16,027 nt of DNA from positions 1 through 16,027 of the forward strand of contig JAGOBQ010000032.1 in NCBI GenBank assembly GCA_017999215.1, written 5' to 3'. The notes under the pieces are model-generated. The model made no database searches. It had not been told where the DNA came from and saw only the letters and a list, made by a program, of their open reading frames with translations. Origin of the DNA: Thermoanaerobaculia bacterium (lineage in GTDB: Bacteria; Acidobacteriota; Thermoanaerobaculia; UBA5066). This document shows, in pieces, positions 5,987 through 14,507 of this stretch. How positions within the stretch are numbered: the first letter of the stretch is position 1; each line of letters opens with the position of its first letter. The translations under genes were made by a program, and so were the position numbers.

Positions 5987-7528
5987 ATGAGCTCCGTGGA
6001 GGAAACGAGACGGGTTGTACGAACCTCCGCCCATGCGGTCGTGGTTCCCGTCGGCAGTGGAACGTATGCGGCGTGGAATCGGTACTTCCCGGACGTGATG
6101 CTGATGAACGAGCGGGGCGTGGCGTTACTGTCGGCCCTCCGGGAAGGGCATGGAGGGGAGATCTGCCTCGACGCAGACTCGGAGAGGGAGCTTCTCTCTC
6201 ACCGTCTCGCGTTCGATAGCGAGGAAGATCCCTACGAGCGGCAGTTCGAGAGCAAAATCGATCATGCCGTGTCGAAGGCTCACCGCGCGATGACGCGCTT
6301 CTACCAGGAACGGAAAGACTACGACATCCTGTATCTCACGAATGACCCGTGCAATCTCTCCTGCACCTACTGCATTCATCGCCAAGTGCAGCCCAAGAGC
6401 CAGTCACGGGAAGGGAACGGGAGCGTGTCGTCCGAGGAACGAATCGACGCGACCCTGAGCGTCGTGGACCAGTATATGAGCAGGAAGCGCTCAGCTGCGA
6501 GCCGGCCGGCGGTACTGTCTTTCAACGGCGGCGAGATCCTCGTCGATTGGCCGCTCGTTCGAAGGATCGTGGAGCATCTCGAGAAGCGACATCCGGACGT
6601 ACCGGTCTCATATACGCTCAACACAAACATGACCCTGATGACCGAGGAGATCGCAGAGTTCTTGGCGGCACGGTCGTTCAACGTGTTTGTCAGCGTCGAC
6701 GGATACGGTGCAGCACACGACCGGACGCGAACCTATCGGAATGGAAGAGGTTCCTTTCGGGACGTCCTGCGGAATGTCAGCCTGTTCAACGCGAAAAGCC
6801 CGAGGAATCCCATCCAGACCTTCCAGGGGACGATCGAGGACGACCGTACATTCCGGAGAGCGAGCGTATTCCGGATGGCGCGATTCGGATTCCGGTCGGC
6901 TCGCCTGGCACCAAACCTGCTCGGCGCGTCGCGAGAGGACGGAACAAGAAAGGCCCATCTTGTCTCCCAACTCTTCGCGGAGAGCGAGGGCCAAAGTCTT
7001 CACGTCTATGACGAGTACTTCAAGAACATAGAGGTGCTGCTCTCCAATTCGGGCGACACATTTCTGCCGAACTGCACCGGGCTATCGGGAGACCCCGCAC
7101 ACGGTCTTCAGTTCAACGTTTCGAGGCTGCTGCTGTCGCAGTGCTGCCAGTTCCTTCCGGAGGCATTCTCGTCATGGGCAGACGTGAAGGGGGACATCTA
7201 TAGCCGAAGGCTAGGCGCAGCGGCGCAGGAGGCGCTGACGAGGCGCCTCAAGGCGTTACGAGACTCGTGCCGCGGCTGCGACGTCGCCGGCATCTGCCGG
7301 GGAGGGTGCGTGCTGAACGGACTGGACAGCTGGGCGCATCGGAATTCCGGCGCCTGCGCGTATCAGCGCGAGCTGTGGCTCGACGTCGTACGCCGCGCAG
7401 CCAAACGCCAGGTTCGGGAGGAAGGGATGGGGCAGGGGACCTCCGAAACCGGGAGCGAAACCCGCGGCCCGGAGAACGTCGGTCTGCACGGCAGCGGTCC
7501 GGACGGCGAGAGTAGAAGACACCAATGA
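5987..7528 (+). CDS. Radical SAM/SPASM peptide maturase
   Basis: The 513-residue enzyme is expected to modify the precursor by SAM-derived radical chemistry. The cluster motif CNLSCTYC (C122, C126, C129) is canonical CX3CX2C, followed by FNGGEIL at 179-185, the GGE-type SAM-binding motif. The C-terminal SPASM region for extra iron-sulfur clusters has C363, the pair C386-C387, then C428-x2-C431-x5-C437-x3-C441 and C457. Residues 1-110 form an extra N-terminal region of a kind that in such maturases often binds the leader; I cannot confirm an RRE fold. The last 40 residues are Gly/Glu/Ser-rich and probably disordered. The stop overlaps the next start (ATGA), indicating translational coupling to the permease. 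The CX2CX5CX3C spacing is typical of enzymes that make sactipeptide/ranthipeptide thioethers, PqqE-like bonds and other links, so the bond type is open. Confidence 0.92.
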   Translation: MSSVEETRRVVRTSAHAVVVPVGSGTYAAWNRYFPDVMLMNERGVALLSALREGHGGEICLDADSERELLSHRLAFDSEEDPYERQFESKIDHAVSKAHRAMTRFYQERKDYDILYLTNDPCNLSCTYCIHRQVQPKSQSREGNGSVSSEERIDATLSVVDQYMSRKRSAASRPAVLSFNGGEILVDWPLVRRIVEHLEKRHPDVPVSYTLNTNMTLMTEEIAEFLAARSFNVFVSVDGYGAAHDRTRTYRNGRGSFRDVLRNVSLFNAKSPRNPIQTFQGTIEDDRTFRRASVFRMARFGFRSARLAPNLLGASREDGTRKAHLVSQLFAESEGQSLHVYDEYFKNIEVLLSNSGDTFLPNCTGLSGDPAHGLQFNVSRLLLSQCCQFLPEAFSSWADVKGDIYSRRLGAAAQEALTRRLKALRDSCRGCDVAGICRGGCVLNGLDSWAHRNSGACAYQRELWLDVVRRAAKRQVREEGMGQGTSETGSETRGPENVGLHGSGPDGESRRHQ

Positions 7529-10008
7529 GTCGTGCCGTAGAGGTCGTCGAAGCCGGAGCCCGCGGCCTCGGACGGTTCGGGTTTCACGCTTCGTCGGTGA
7601 GCGCGTTCGCGCAGAGGAACCCTTCGCTCTGCCTCGAGGCCATCTGCGTGATCGCCCTCGGGGTCGCGGTCAATACCGTGATGTTCAGCCTCGTGGAGAC
7701 TGTCGTTCTGAATCCGCTGCCGTTACCGAAGCCAAAGGAGGTCGTCGAGGTCTTCGATGCAGAGCAAGTAAACGTGAGCCCAGTCGTCTATCTCGAGATG
7801 AAGGGACGAATGCGATCCTACTCGAGCCTGTCCGCCGCGACGATGCGTAGATTCAACCTCACGCGGCGCGGAGAGGCGCTGAGCATCGTCGGAGCAATGG
7901 TCACGCCGGAGTTCTTCGAAACGCTCCGCGTGAATCCCGCGCTCGGAAGAGCCTTCCTCCAAGGGAGGGGGGCGGCGGAGGACGGGAGCGGCCTCGTGCT
8001 GAGCCACGCCCTGTGGGCGAGCAAGTTCGAGAGCCGGCGAGACGTCATCGGAGAGAGCGTCGCGCTGGACGGCATAGCACATGTCATTGTTGGCGTGACG
8101 GGGAGGGAGTGCCAGCTTCCGCAGGGAGCGGAGGCGTGGGTGACGCCGGGTCTGGGGCGTGTGCCGCGGTTCGCCGGGTCTCTCCAGAATGCTGATGACG
8201 CCGCACTCTCGGAGGAGCCCTACCTCACGGTCTTCGGACGCCTACGGCAAGGTGTGACGCCGGAGGAGGCGGAAGCGGAGGCGAGGCTCGTGTCGGCGAA
8301 GCCTTCGAGAGGCGCGTCGACGTCGGAGGCGATCGCTCGCATCAGGGTGGAACGGCTTCAGGAAAGGATGGTGGCTCACATCCGGGCGGTCGCGGTATCG
8401 ATGTACGTCGCCGGCTCCTTCATCCTCATCCTCGTCTGCGTGAACGTCGCGAACCTCTTGCTGGCGAAGGCGATCCGAGGGGCCCGCGAATCCGCGACTC
8501 GACTCGCTCTGGGTGCGACTCCCGCCAGGCTTGCGATCGAGCATCTGGTCCAGGGTCTCGCTCTCGCGATCGGCGGGATGGGAGCGGGGCTCGGGCTGTC
8601 GCTCGTGCTGCTGAGCGTCGTCCGCAGGGTGGTGCCGGCGACCCTGCCGCGCGCGGGAGAGATCGGTCTGAGTGGGCAAGCTCTGGCCTACATGACCTTC
8701 GTCACGGTGGTGACCTCCTGCGGGGCGGCCCTCTTGGGTGGCGTCCGCGCCCGCGGGAGCCAGACGAGCGCCCTGATCCGAGGCGGCCACCAATCCGCCG
8801 AGCGGGGGCGTCTGAGGCTGCAGGCCGCGCTGGTCGTCGTTCAGGTGGCGCTCGCGGTGCCCCTCGTCGTCGGGACGGCGGTGATGCTGCGAAGCTTCTG
8901 GAAGGTGACGAGGCAGAATCCTGGCTTCGACGCGAAGCACGCCTTGGTGTTCGAACTGCCCATCGCCCCGATCGAACGAAGCAAAGGAACGGAGATTGTG
9001 GAGCTCCACCGCGCGCTTCTCCGTCGATTCCGGGCCGTCGCCGGCGTGACGAGCGCGGGCATCACCAACGCCCTGCCCCTCGGCTTCAGCGAAATGCTGG
9101 TTGGAGTCGCTGGCTCCCCGATGTCGGCTGAAGGAGCAGCCTTTCGAACGAGCGTCCGATTCGTGAGCGCGGGATACGTCGAGGCGCTCGGGATTCCGCT
9201 CCGACGGGGCAGGCTCTTCGACGAACGCGACCGGGACGGCTCGGCACCCGTAGCGATCGTGGACGAGCTGCTGGCGAGGCGACTCTGGGAGGACGGTCGC
9301 GACCTCGGAATGCCGGTGTGGACCCACCTGACCGGCAAGGAGCCGGTCGAGGTGGTCGGCGTAGTCGACACGGTTCGTGCCAGCTCGCTCGAGGCGGACC
9401 CACGCCCCACGCTGTACCTCCCGTTCCTTCAGGCGCCCCCCGAAGTCACGACGACGAGCGGTCGCTCGATGACGTACGTCTTGAGGACAGCCGGGGAAGG
9501 AAGCGCCGTCGCGGGCGAGGTCCGACGAATCGTTCGGGAAACGGATGATCGCCAGCCGGTGGCAGGAATGGCGGAAATGGAGGACATCGTCGCGAGGTCC
9601 ATGCGAAGTCGCACGGTATCGACGATGATTCTGGTGGCGTTCGCTTCCGTGGCGGTGTTCCTGGCGATCGCCGGCGTCCACGGCGTGGTCGCGCAGTCGG
9701 TCGCGCAGCGGCGAAGAGAGCTGGGCATCCGCGCGGCGCTGGGTGCTACGCCGCTCCAGCTCCTGCGGCTCGCGTCGTCGCAGACCCTCCGAGCAGCCGG
9801 CGTGGGCATCCTCCTGGGTCTGATCGCCACAGCCGCGTTACTCGGGAGATTGTCCGTCTTCGTCTACGACTCCAGCGCTCTCGAGACAGGGTTCATGTTG
9901 GTGTTCTCCTGCCTGGCCATGGCAGCCGTTGCACTCGGGACGGCAGCCTTCGCGGCGCGGGAGGTCCTGTCCGTGAACCCCGCGATCGTGCTTCGGCAGG
10001 GTGCCTAG
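7525..10008 (+). CDS. Duplicated FtsX/MacB-type ABC permease (ADOP family)
   Basis: The 827-residue inner-membrane protein has the double arrangement of acidobacterial duplicated orphan permeases: a membrane helix (about 33-57), a periplasmic MacB-type core domain, three helices of an FtsX domain (about 290-415), then a second helix (about 430-455), a second periplasmic domain and a final FtsX domain (about 697-815). The ATPase-coupling segment RESATRLALGATPARLAI in the first half is matched by RRRELGIRAALGATPLQLL in the second, and the protein ends VNPAIVLRQGA, as is usual. It starts within the maturase stop codon, so it clearly belongs to the RiPP operon. The ABC ATPase and the adaptor encoded downstream are its likely partners in a MacAB-like pump. 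Export of the peptide, immunity, or both are possible. The extra N-terminal prefix domain found in many ADOPs is absent. Confidence 0.9.
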   Translation: MSRAVEVVEAGARGLGRFGFHASSVSAFAQRNPSLCLEAICVIALGVAVNTVMFSLVETVVLNPLPLPKPKEVVEVFDAEQVNVSPVVYLEMKGRMRSYSSLSAATMRRFNLTRRGEALSIVGAMVTPEFFETLRVNPALGRAFLQGRGAAEDGSGLVLSHALWASKFESRRDVIGESVALDGIAHVIVGVTGRECQLPQGAEAWVTPGLGRVPRFAGSLQNADDAALSEEPYLTVFGRLRQGVTPEEAEAEARLVSAKPSRGASTSEAIARIRVERLQERMVAHIRAVAVSMYVAGSFILILVCVNVANLLLAKAIRGARESATRLALGATPARLAIEHLVQGLALAIGGMGAGLGLSLVLLSVVRRVVPATLPRAGEIGLSGQALAYMTFVTVVTSCGAALLGGVRARGSQTSALIRGGHQSAERGRLRLQAALVVVQVALAVPLVVGTAVMLRSFWKVTRQNPGFDAKHALVFELPIAPIERSKGTEIVELHRALLRRFRAVAGVTSAGITNALPLGFSEMLVGVAGSPMSAEGAAFRTSVRFVSAGYVEALGIPLRRGRLFDERDRDGSAPVAIVDELLARRLWEDGRDLGMPVWTHLTGKEPVEVVGVVDTVRASSLEADPRPTLYLPFLQAPPEVTTTSGRSMTYVLRTAGEGSAVAGEVRRIVRETDDRQPVAGMAEMEDIVARSMRSRTVSTMILVAFASVAVFLAIAGVHGVVAQSVAQRRRELGIRAALGATPLQLLRLASSQTLRAAGVGILLGLIATAALLGRLSVFVYDSSALETGFMLVFSCLAMAAVALGTAAFAAREVLSVNPAIVLRQGA

Positions 10009-10014
10009 GCGAGG

Positions 10015-12309
10015 ATGGCTGGAAACGGCGCGCGAGAGGCCGCTGCGGTGTCGTTGTCGAAGGTGACGGACATCCGTGTCGAGGACGAGCCGACGCTGTT
10101 TCGGGCGAGTGCGCTGGCAGCGCGGTTGCGACGGACGTACAGGCGTGTCCCGAAGCTACCCGCTCAGCCGGGCTGGCGATCGCGCCGAGTGCCCGTCGTG
10201 CGCCAGACGACCGAGAGCGACTGTGGGGCGGCGTGCCTCGCTATGGTCCTGCAGGCACTCGGGCGGAGCGTGAGCCTGTCGACTGTAAGGGAGGCGATGG
10301 GTCTCCAACGAGACGGAATCGACGCCCAAACCATCGTGGACGTCTCGACTCGGTTCGGTGTGGAGGCGGAAGGCTTCCGAGCCGAGCTCGCCGATCTCCG
10401 CTGGGTTCGGGCTCCGGCAGTACTTCATTGGGGGTTCAACCACTTCGTCGTGCTTGTGCGGGCCAGGAGAAGCCGCCTGGTCATCGTCGATCCGGCATGC
10501 GGGCGCCGGTCGGTCGGGCTGGCGGAGGCGGATAGGCTTTTCACGGGCGTCACGCTCACCTTCGAGCCGAAAGAGGAATGTGCGATCCGGGATGCGCGAA
10601 TCGCGGACTGGAAGCACTACGTCCGGAAGGTGTTCGCCGCGCCGCGGTCGCTTGCGGGGACGCTCGCGCTCTCAGTGCTTCTCCAATGTCTCGGGCTTCT
10701 CCTGCCCGTCCTCACGGCGTACGTCGTGGATGCAGTCGTACCAGCAGGTTCCTGGCAGAGCCTGAGTGCACTGGTCCTCGGCTCGGGGCTCCTCGTCGCG
10801 GCCTTCTTCGCGACGACGGTGACGAGAGCTGTCGTCATGGCCCGCTTGCAGGTGCGCCTCGATCGGGCGATGATGGCCGAGTTCTTTGACCATCTGCTTT
10901 CGCTGAGGTACGCCTTCTTCCAGGTTCGAGCGTCCGGGGACCTGCTGATGCGCCTCTCGAGCAATGCGCTGGTGCGCGAGCTCCTGTCTCGTCAGGTGTT
11001 CTCTCTCGCTGCGGACGGCCTCTTGATGCTCGGGTACCTGGCCGCGATGATCGCGTTCCACCTGCGGCTCGGCCTCGCCGTCCTCGCCCTTGCGGTCCTC
11101 CGAATCGCGGCCGCGCTCGCGGGCGCGGCTGTCATGAAGGACGTGATTCGCGGACAGGTCGCGGCGCAGTCGAAGCATCAGAGTTATCTCGTCGAGGTGT
11201 TCAACGCGATCGAGACGGTGAAGGCGAGCGGCGCCGAGAGACCGGTCGGAGAGAGATGGCGTACCCTGTTCTACGGGGAGCTCGAGGCCGGATACCGTCG
11301 AGCGAAACGTGAGGCGTTCGTGGGCGGCGCCGCGGCGACCCTGGCATTTGCGTGTCCGGCCGTTCTCCTGCTGCTTGGAACGGCGGCCGTCGTGCGGGGC
11401 GATCTGAGCCTCGGTAGGATGCTCGGCTTCAACGTCCTGGCCGGCGGCTTCATGGCCCCTCTCGCGTCCCTCATCGAGAACGCGCAGAGCCTCCAGGTCA
11501 TCGGCACGCACCTCGAGCGCTTGGAGGAGGTGCGTCATGCGCCGTCCGAACGGGAGGGGAGGGAGCGCAAATGGACCGCTCCGATTCGGGGAGAGATCGA
11601 GCTGCGCGACATCTCCTTCCGGTATGGCCAGGGCTCTCCCTGGGTCGTGTCGAACGTTTCCCTGAAGGTGAGCGCGGGCGCGTCTCTCGCGATCGTCGGA
11701 GCGTCCGGCTCGGGGAAGTCGACGCTGCTCAAGCTGATGATGGGTCTCTACGAGCCGATCGCCGGCCAGGTGCTACTGGACGGCCAGGACGTTCGAGCAT
11801 TCGATCCTCGCAGCATCCGCTTTCGGTTCGGCGTCGTGCCGCAGCGGACCGTGCTCTTCGCCGAGACGATCCGCGGGAACATCTGCATGAACACGCCGGA
11901 TGCGAGCGACGCGGACCTTCATCGCGCCGCGGCGGCCGCGGAGGTCGCGGCCGATATCGAGCAAATGCCGATGGCCTACGACACGTGGGTGTCGGAAGCA
12001 GCGGGCAACCTCAGCGGCGGGCAGCGACAGAGGATCTGCCTCGCTCGAGCGTTGGTCGGTCGTCCGCAGGTCCTCTTTCTCGACGAAGCGACCAGCGAGG
12101 TCGACGGCCCGAATGCGAACAGGATCGCCGCGAACCTGCGGGGGCTCGGCTGCACGCGCCTCGAGGTCGCGCACCGGCTCGATGCAATCCGGGAGGCGGA
12201 CGAGATTCTCGTGATGGACGGTGGGCGAATCGTCGGCCGCGGTCGGCACGATCAGCTTCAGCGCGAGTGCGGAACATACCGTCGGCTCCTCGAGCGCGAG
12301 CGGACGTAG
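10015..12309 (+). CDS. C39 peptidase-containing ABC exporter (PCAT/bacteriocin exporter type)
   Basis: This 764-residue protein joins a leader peptidase to a full half-transporter. The C39 domain spans about 58-185: catalytic Cys70 in QTTESDCGAACLAMV, His143 in FNHFVVL and Asp159 in VIVDPA. Six membrane helices lie at about 210-480. The ATPase has Walker A GASGSGKST (562-570), signature NLSGGQRQR (665-673), Walker B VLFLDEAT (686-693) and the switch His in VAHRL (720). This is the enzyme expected to cut the precursor after Gly-Gly and export the core across the inner membrane. A basic N-terminal extension of nearly 60 residues before the C39 domain is longer than usual. The ATG at 10015 lies 6 bases after the permease stop with GAGG directly against it; a GTG at 10048 has a better-spaced GAGAGG (10034-10039), so the protein could be 11 residues shorter. 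Confidence 0.94.
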   Translation: MAGNGAREAAAVSLSKVTDIRVEDEPTLFRASALAARLRRTYRRVPKLPAQPGWRSRRVPVVRQTTESDCGAACLAMVLQALGRSVSLSTVREAMGLQRDGIDAQTIVDVSTRFGVEAEGFRAELADLRWVRAPAVLHWGFNHFVVLVRARRSRLVIVDPACGRRSVGLAEADRLFTGVTLTFEPKEECAIRDARIADWKHYVRKVFAAPRSLAGTLALSVLLQCLGLLLPVLTAYVVDAVVPAGSWQSLSALVLGSGLLVAAFFATTVTRAVVMARLQVRLDRAMMAEFFDHLLSLRYAFFQVRASGDLLMRLSSNALVRELLSRQVFSLAADGLLMLGYLAAMIAFHLRLGLAVLALAVLRIAAALAGAAVMKDVIRGQVAAQSKHQSYLVEVFNAIETVKASGAERPVGERWRTLFYGELEAGYRRAKREAFVGGAAATLAFACPAVLLLLGTAAVVRGDLSLGRMLGFNVLAGGFMAPLASLIENAQSLQVIGTHLERLEEVRHAPSEREGRERKWTAPIRGEIELRDISFRYGQGSPWVVSNVSLKVSAGASLAIVGASGSGKSTLLKLMMGLYEPIAGQVLLDGQDVRAFDPRSIRFRFGVVPQRTVLFAETIRGNICMNTPDASDADLHRAAAAAEVAADIEQMPMAYDTWVSEAAGNLSGGQRQRICLARALVGRPQVLFLDEATSEVDGPNANRIAANLRGLGCTRLEVAHRLDAIREADEILVMDGGRIVGRGRHDQLQRECGTYRRLLERERT

Positions 12310-12420
12310 GCGAGAGGTGCAAGGGATGGCGTCACAGCGGTTCTCGCGGCCTGGACCAGCGCCGGATTCCAGTATTCTCGTCCGCGCCCAGCCGCTGACG
12401 TGACAGAGGCCGGGGGCCTG

Positions 12421-13719
12421 ATGCGAACGGAAGAGCCAACGACTGAACGGCCTGTCCTGAGCGCGATGGACGTACCGAGACCGGACCTCGCTCTCGCCCG
12501 GAAGAGGCGCCGCCTGTTTCTCGCGATCGTCGTAGGCCTGTGCCTGGCAGGGGTCGTGCTCGCCGTGGGAATGATGGGCCGGGCGTTGCCGGTCGTCTCG
12601 CGGTCGACCGTCGTGATCGGGAGGGTCGAGCGAGGAGAGCTGATCCGGGAGGTGCACGGCGCGGGAGCCCTGGCCTCAGAGGACGTCCTCTGGATCACGG
12701 CGGAGACTTCCGGAAGGGTTGTCGAGAGTGTCCTGAAGCCCGGGGCTCCAGTCACACCGGACTCGGTGATCCTGCGGCTGGCGAATCCTGAGGTGGAGCT
12801 CGCCTCGCTGGACGCGGGAACGCGCTTGCGGATTGCGGAGGCGGAGCTCGTCGACCTGGAGGCCCGCCTGGAGGCGCAGAGCATGACGCTCCGGGCCGAG
12901 AGCGCCACCCTCGAGTCGGAGCTGACGGAAGCGAGGCTCCAGGCCGAGGCGGCGGGCCGGCTCGCCCGAGAAGGGCTGACGTCCTCGATCGACCGGGAGA
13001 TCGCGGATGCCCGAAGAGCATCGGTGACCGCCAGATCGCAGATCGAGCGGGAGCGGCTCGCCGTCACGCGGCGAGCGGGCGCGGCGCAGCGACAGGCGAA
13101 GGAGGCGGAGGTTCGGCAGCATCGGGCACTCGCGGAGCTTCGGAGAAGCCAGGTCACGGGGCTGACGGTTCGCGCGAAGACGACGGGCGTGCTCCAGAGC
13201 GTCTCCGTGGAGCCGGGGCAGCAGGTCACGCCGGGTATGCCCCTCGCGGTCGTCACGAATCCCAGCCGCCTCCTGGCACGGCTTCGCGTGGCGGCGACCG
13301 AGGCTCGCGACGTCACCCCCGGTCTCTCGGTGAGTGTCGACACCGGGACGGGCCTGGTGGAGGGTGCCGTCTCGCGCGTCGACCCCGTCGTAAAGGACGG
13401 TACGGTGAAGGTGGACGTCGCCCTTCGAGGGGAGCTGCCGCGCGGCGCGCGGCCGGACCTTCCCGTGGACGGCACGATCCGGATCGAACGCCTCGCCGGC
13501 GTGCTCTGCCTCGGTCGTCCGACGCGCAGTCAGGCGCACTCGACGATCGCGCTCTTCCGGATCGAGCCCTCGGGCGGTCGTGCCGAACGAGTGCTGGTCC
13601 AAGTCGGCCGGACGTCGGTAAACGCGGTCGAGATCAAGGGTGGACTGTCGGTCGGCGACGACGTCATCCTCTCGGACATGTCGCGATTTGACTCGCACCG
13701 GCGAATCGCGCTCCGGTGA
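12421..13719 (+). CDS. HlyD/MacA-type periplasmic adaptor
   Basis: The 432-residue protein is a membrane-fusion adaptor. An N-terminal anchor helix lies at about 31-52. The two halves of a lipoyl/barrel-sandwich domain lie at about 91-125 (TAETSGRVVESVLKPGAPV) and 247-282 (TVRAKTTGVLQSVSVEPGQQV), separated by a long charged coiled-coil hairpin (about 131-245, rich in Ala, Glu and Arg). A beta-barrel and membrane-proximal domain fill the rest. Such proteins connect an inner-membrane transporter to an outer-membrane channel. In this operon the partner could be the permease/ATPase pair (MacA role) or the C39 exporter (CvaA role). The ATG at 12421 was chosen for GGGGG four bases upstream; a GTG at 12400 would add seven residues. 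It follows the exporter by 111 bases. Confidence 0.9.
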   Translation: MRTEEPTTERPVLSAMDVPRPDLALARKRRRLFLAIVVGLCLAGVVLAVGMMGRALPVVSRSTVVIGRVERGELIREVHGAGALASEDVLWITAETSGRVVESVLKPGAPVTPDSVILRLANPEVELASLDAGTRLRIAEAELVDLEARLEAQSMTLRAESATLESELTEARLQAEAAGRLAREGLTSSIDREIADARRASVTARSQIERERLAVTRRAGAAQRQAKEAEVRQHRALAELRRSQVTGLTVRAKTTGVLQSVSVEPGQQVTPGMPLAVVTNPSRLLARLRVAATEARDVTPGLSVSVDTGTGLVEGAVSRVDPVVKDGTVKVDVALRGELPRGARPDLPVDGTIRIERLAGVLCLGRPTRSQAHSTIALFRIEPSGGRAERVLVQVGRTSVNAVEIKGGLSVGDDVILSDMSRFDSHRRIALR

Positions 13720-13801
13720 GCATGCTGTTGGAGAGACGTCGAGCCCGAACGGAGACGGCCGAGGCCGACGAGCCGGCCGCCGAAAGAGAGAGAAGGTTCC
13801 A

Positions 13802-14503
13802 ATGGGGATTCAGGTGAACGGGCGCGACGTCATCCGATTGACGGATGTCGACAAGGTGTTCCTGGCGGACGACATGGAAACGCGCGCCTTGACGCACGTG
13901 AGCATGTCGATCCGCGAAGGAGAGTATGTGTCGATCGGAGGCCCATCAGGCTGCGGGAAGTCGACGCTCCTCTCGATCATGGGTCTGCTGGACGAACCGA
14001 CCTCGGGCACGGTCGAGATCCACGCTGAGAGCACGAGCACGCTCGGACAGGCGGGCCGTGCTGCACTCCGCAACCGGGCGATCGGGTTCGTCTTCCAGGA
14101 CTTCAACCTGATCGGCGACCTGACCGTTTTCCAGAACGTCGAACTGCCGCTCTTCTATCGAGGAGTTCCCGCCCTGGAGAGGCGGGAGCGGGTGAGCGTG
14201 GCCCTCGAGAGAGTGGGCATGTCTCACCGTTCGAAGCACTTCCCGGGCCAGCTTTCCGGTGGCCAACAGCAGCGCGTAGCGGTCGCGCGTGCGGTCGTGG
14301 GGGAGCCGAGCATCCTGCTCGCCGACGAGCCAACCGGGAATCTCGATTCGACGAATGGCGAGGCTGTCATGAAGGTCCTCGATCGCCTGCACGAAGGAGG
14401 GGTGACGATCTGCATGGTGACGCACGACCCGAGATACTCGCTTCGGGCGAGCCGCGTGATCGAGATGTTCGATGGGCGCATCGTCACGGATCCTTCCGCG
14501 TAA
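13802..14503 (+). CDS. ABC ATPase of the MacB/LolD type
   Basis: This 233-residue stand-alone nucleotide-binding protein has all ATPase motifs: Walker A GPSGCGKST (47-55), Q-loop Gln99 in VFQDFNLI, signature LSGGQQQR (151-158), Walker B ILLADEPTGNLD (171-182) and switch His208 in VTHDP. LxxEPTxGxVEI and ADEPTGNLDS are typical of the LolD/MacB/FtsE branch that drives FtsX-fold permeases, so the ADOP permease of the same operon is the natural partner. AGAAGG at 13791-13796 lies five bases before the ATG. The usual D(G) insertion after Walker A is shortened: the text reads HAESTSTLGQ where relatives often have a longer strand-loop. It starts 82 bases after the adaptor. Confidence 0.93.
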   Translation: MGIQVNGRDVIRLTDVDKVFLADDMETRALTHVSMSIREGEYVSIGGPSGCGKSTLLSIMGLLDEPTSGTVEIHAESTSTLGQAGRAALRNRAIGFVFQDFNLIGDLTVFQNVELPLFYRGVPALERRERVSVALERVGMSHRSKHFPGQLSGGQQQRVAVARAVVGEPSILLADEPTGNLDSTNGEAVMKVLDRLHEGGVTICMVTHDPRYSLRASRVIEMFDGRIVTDPSA

Positions 14504-14507
14504 AGGC

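Noticed and set aside
8242..9681. 479-codon minus-strand open frame inside the permease gene
   Set aside because: The translation is rich in Arg, His and Asp with no domain, while the plus-strand permease is unmistakable.
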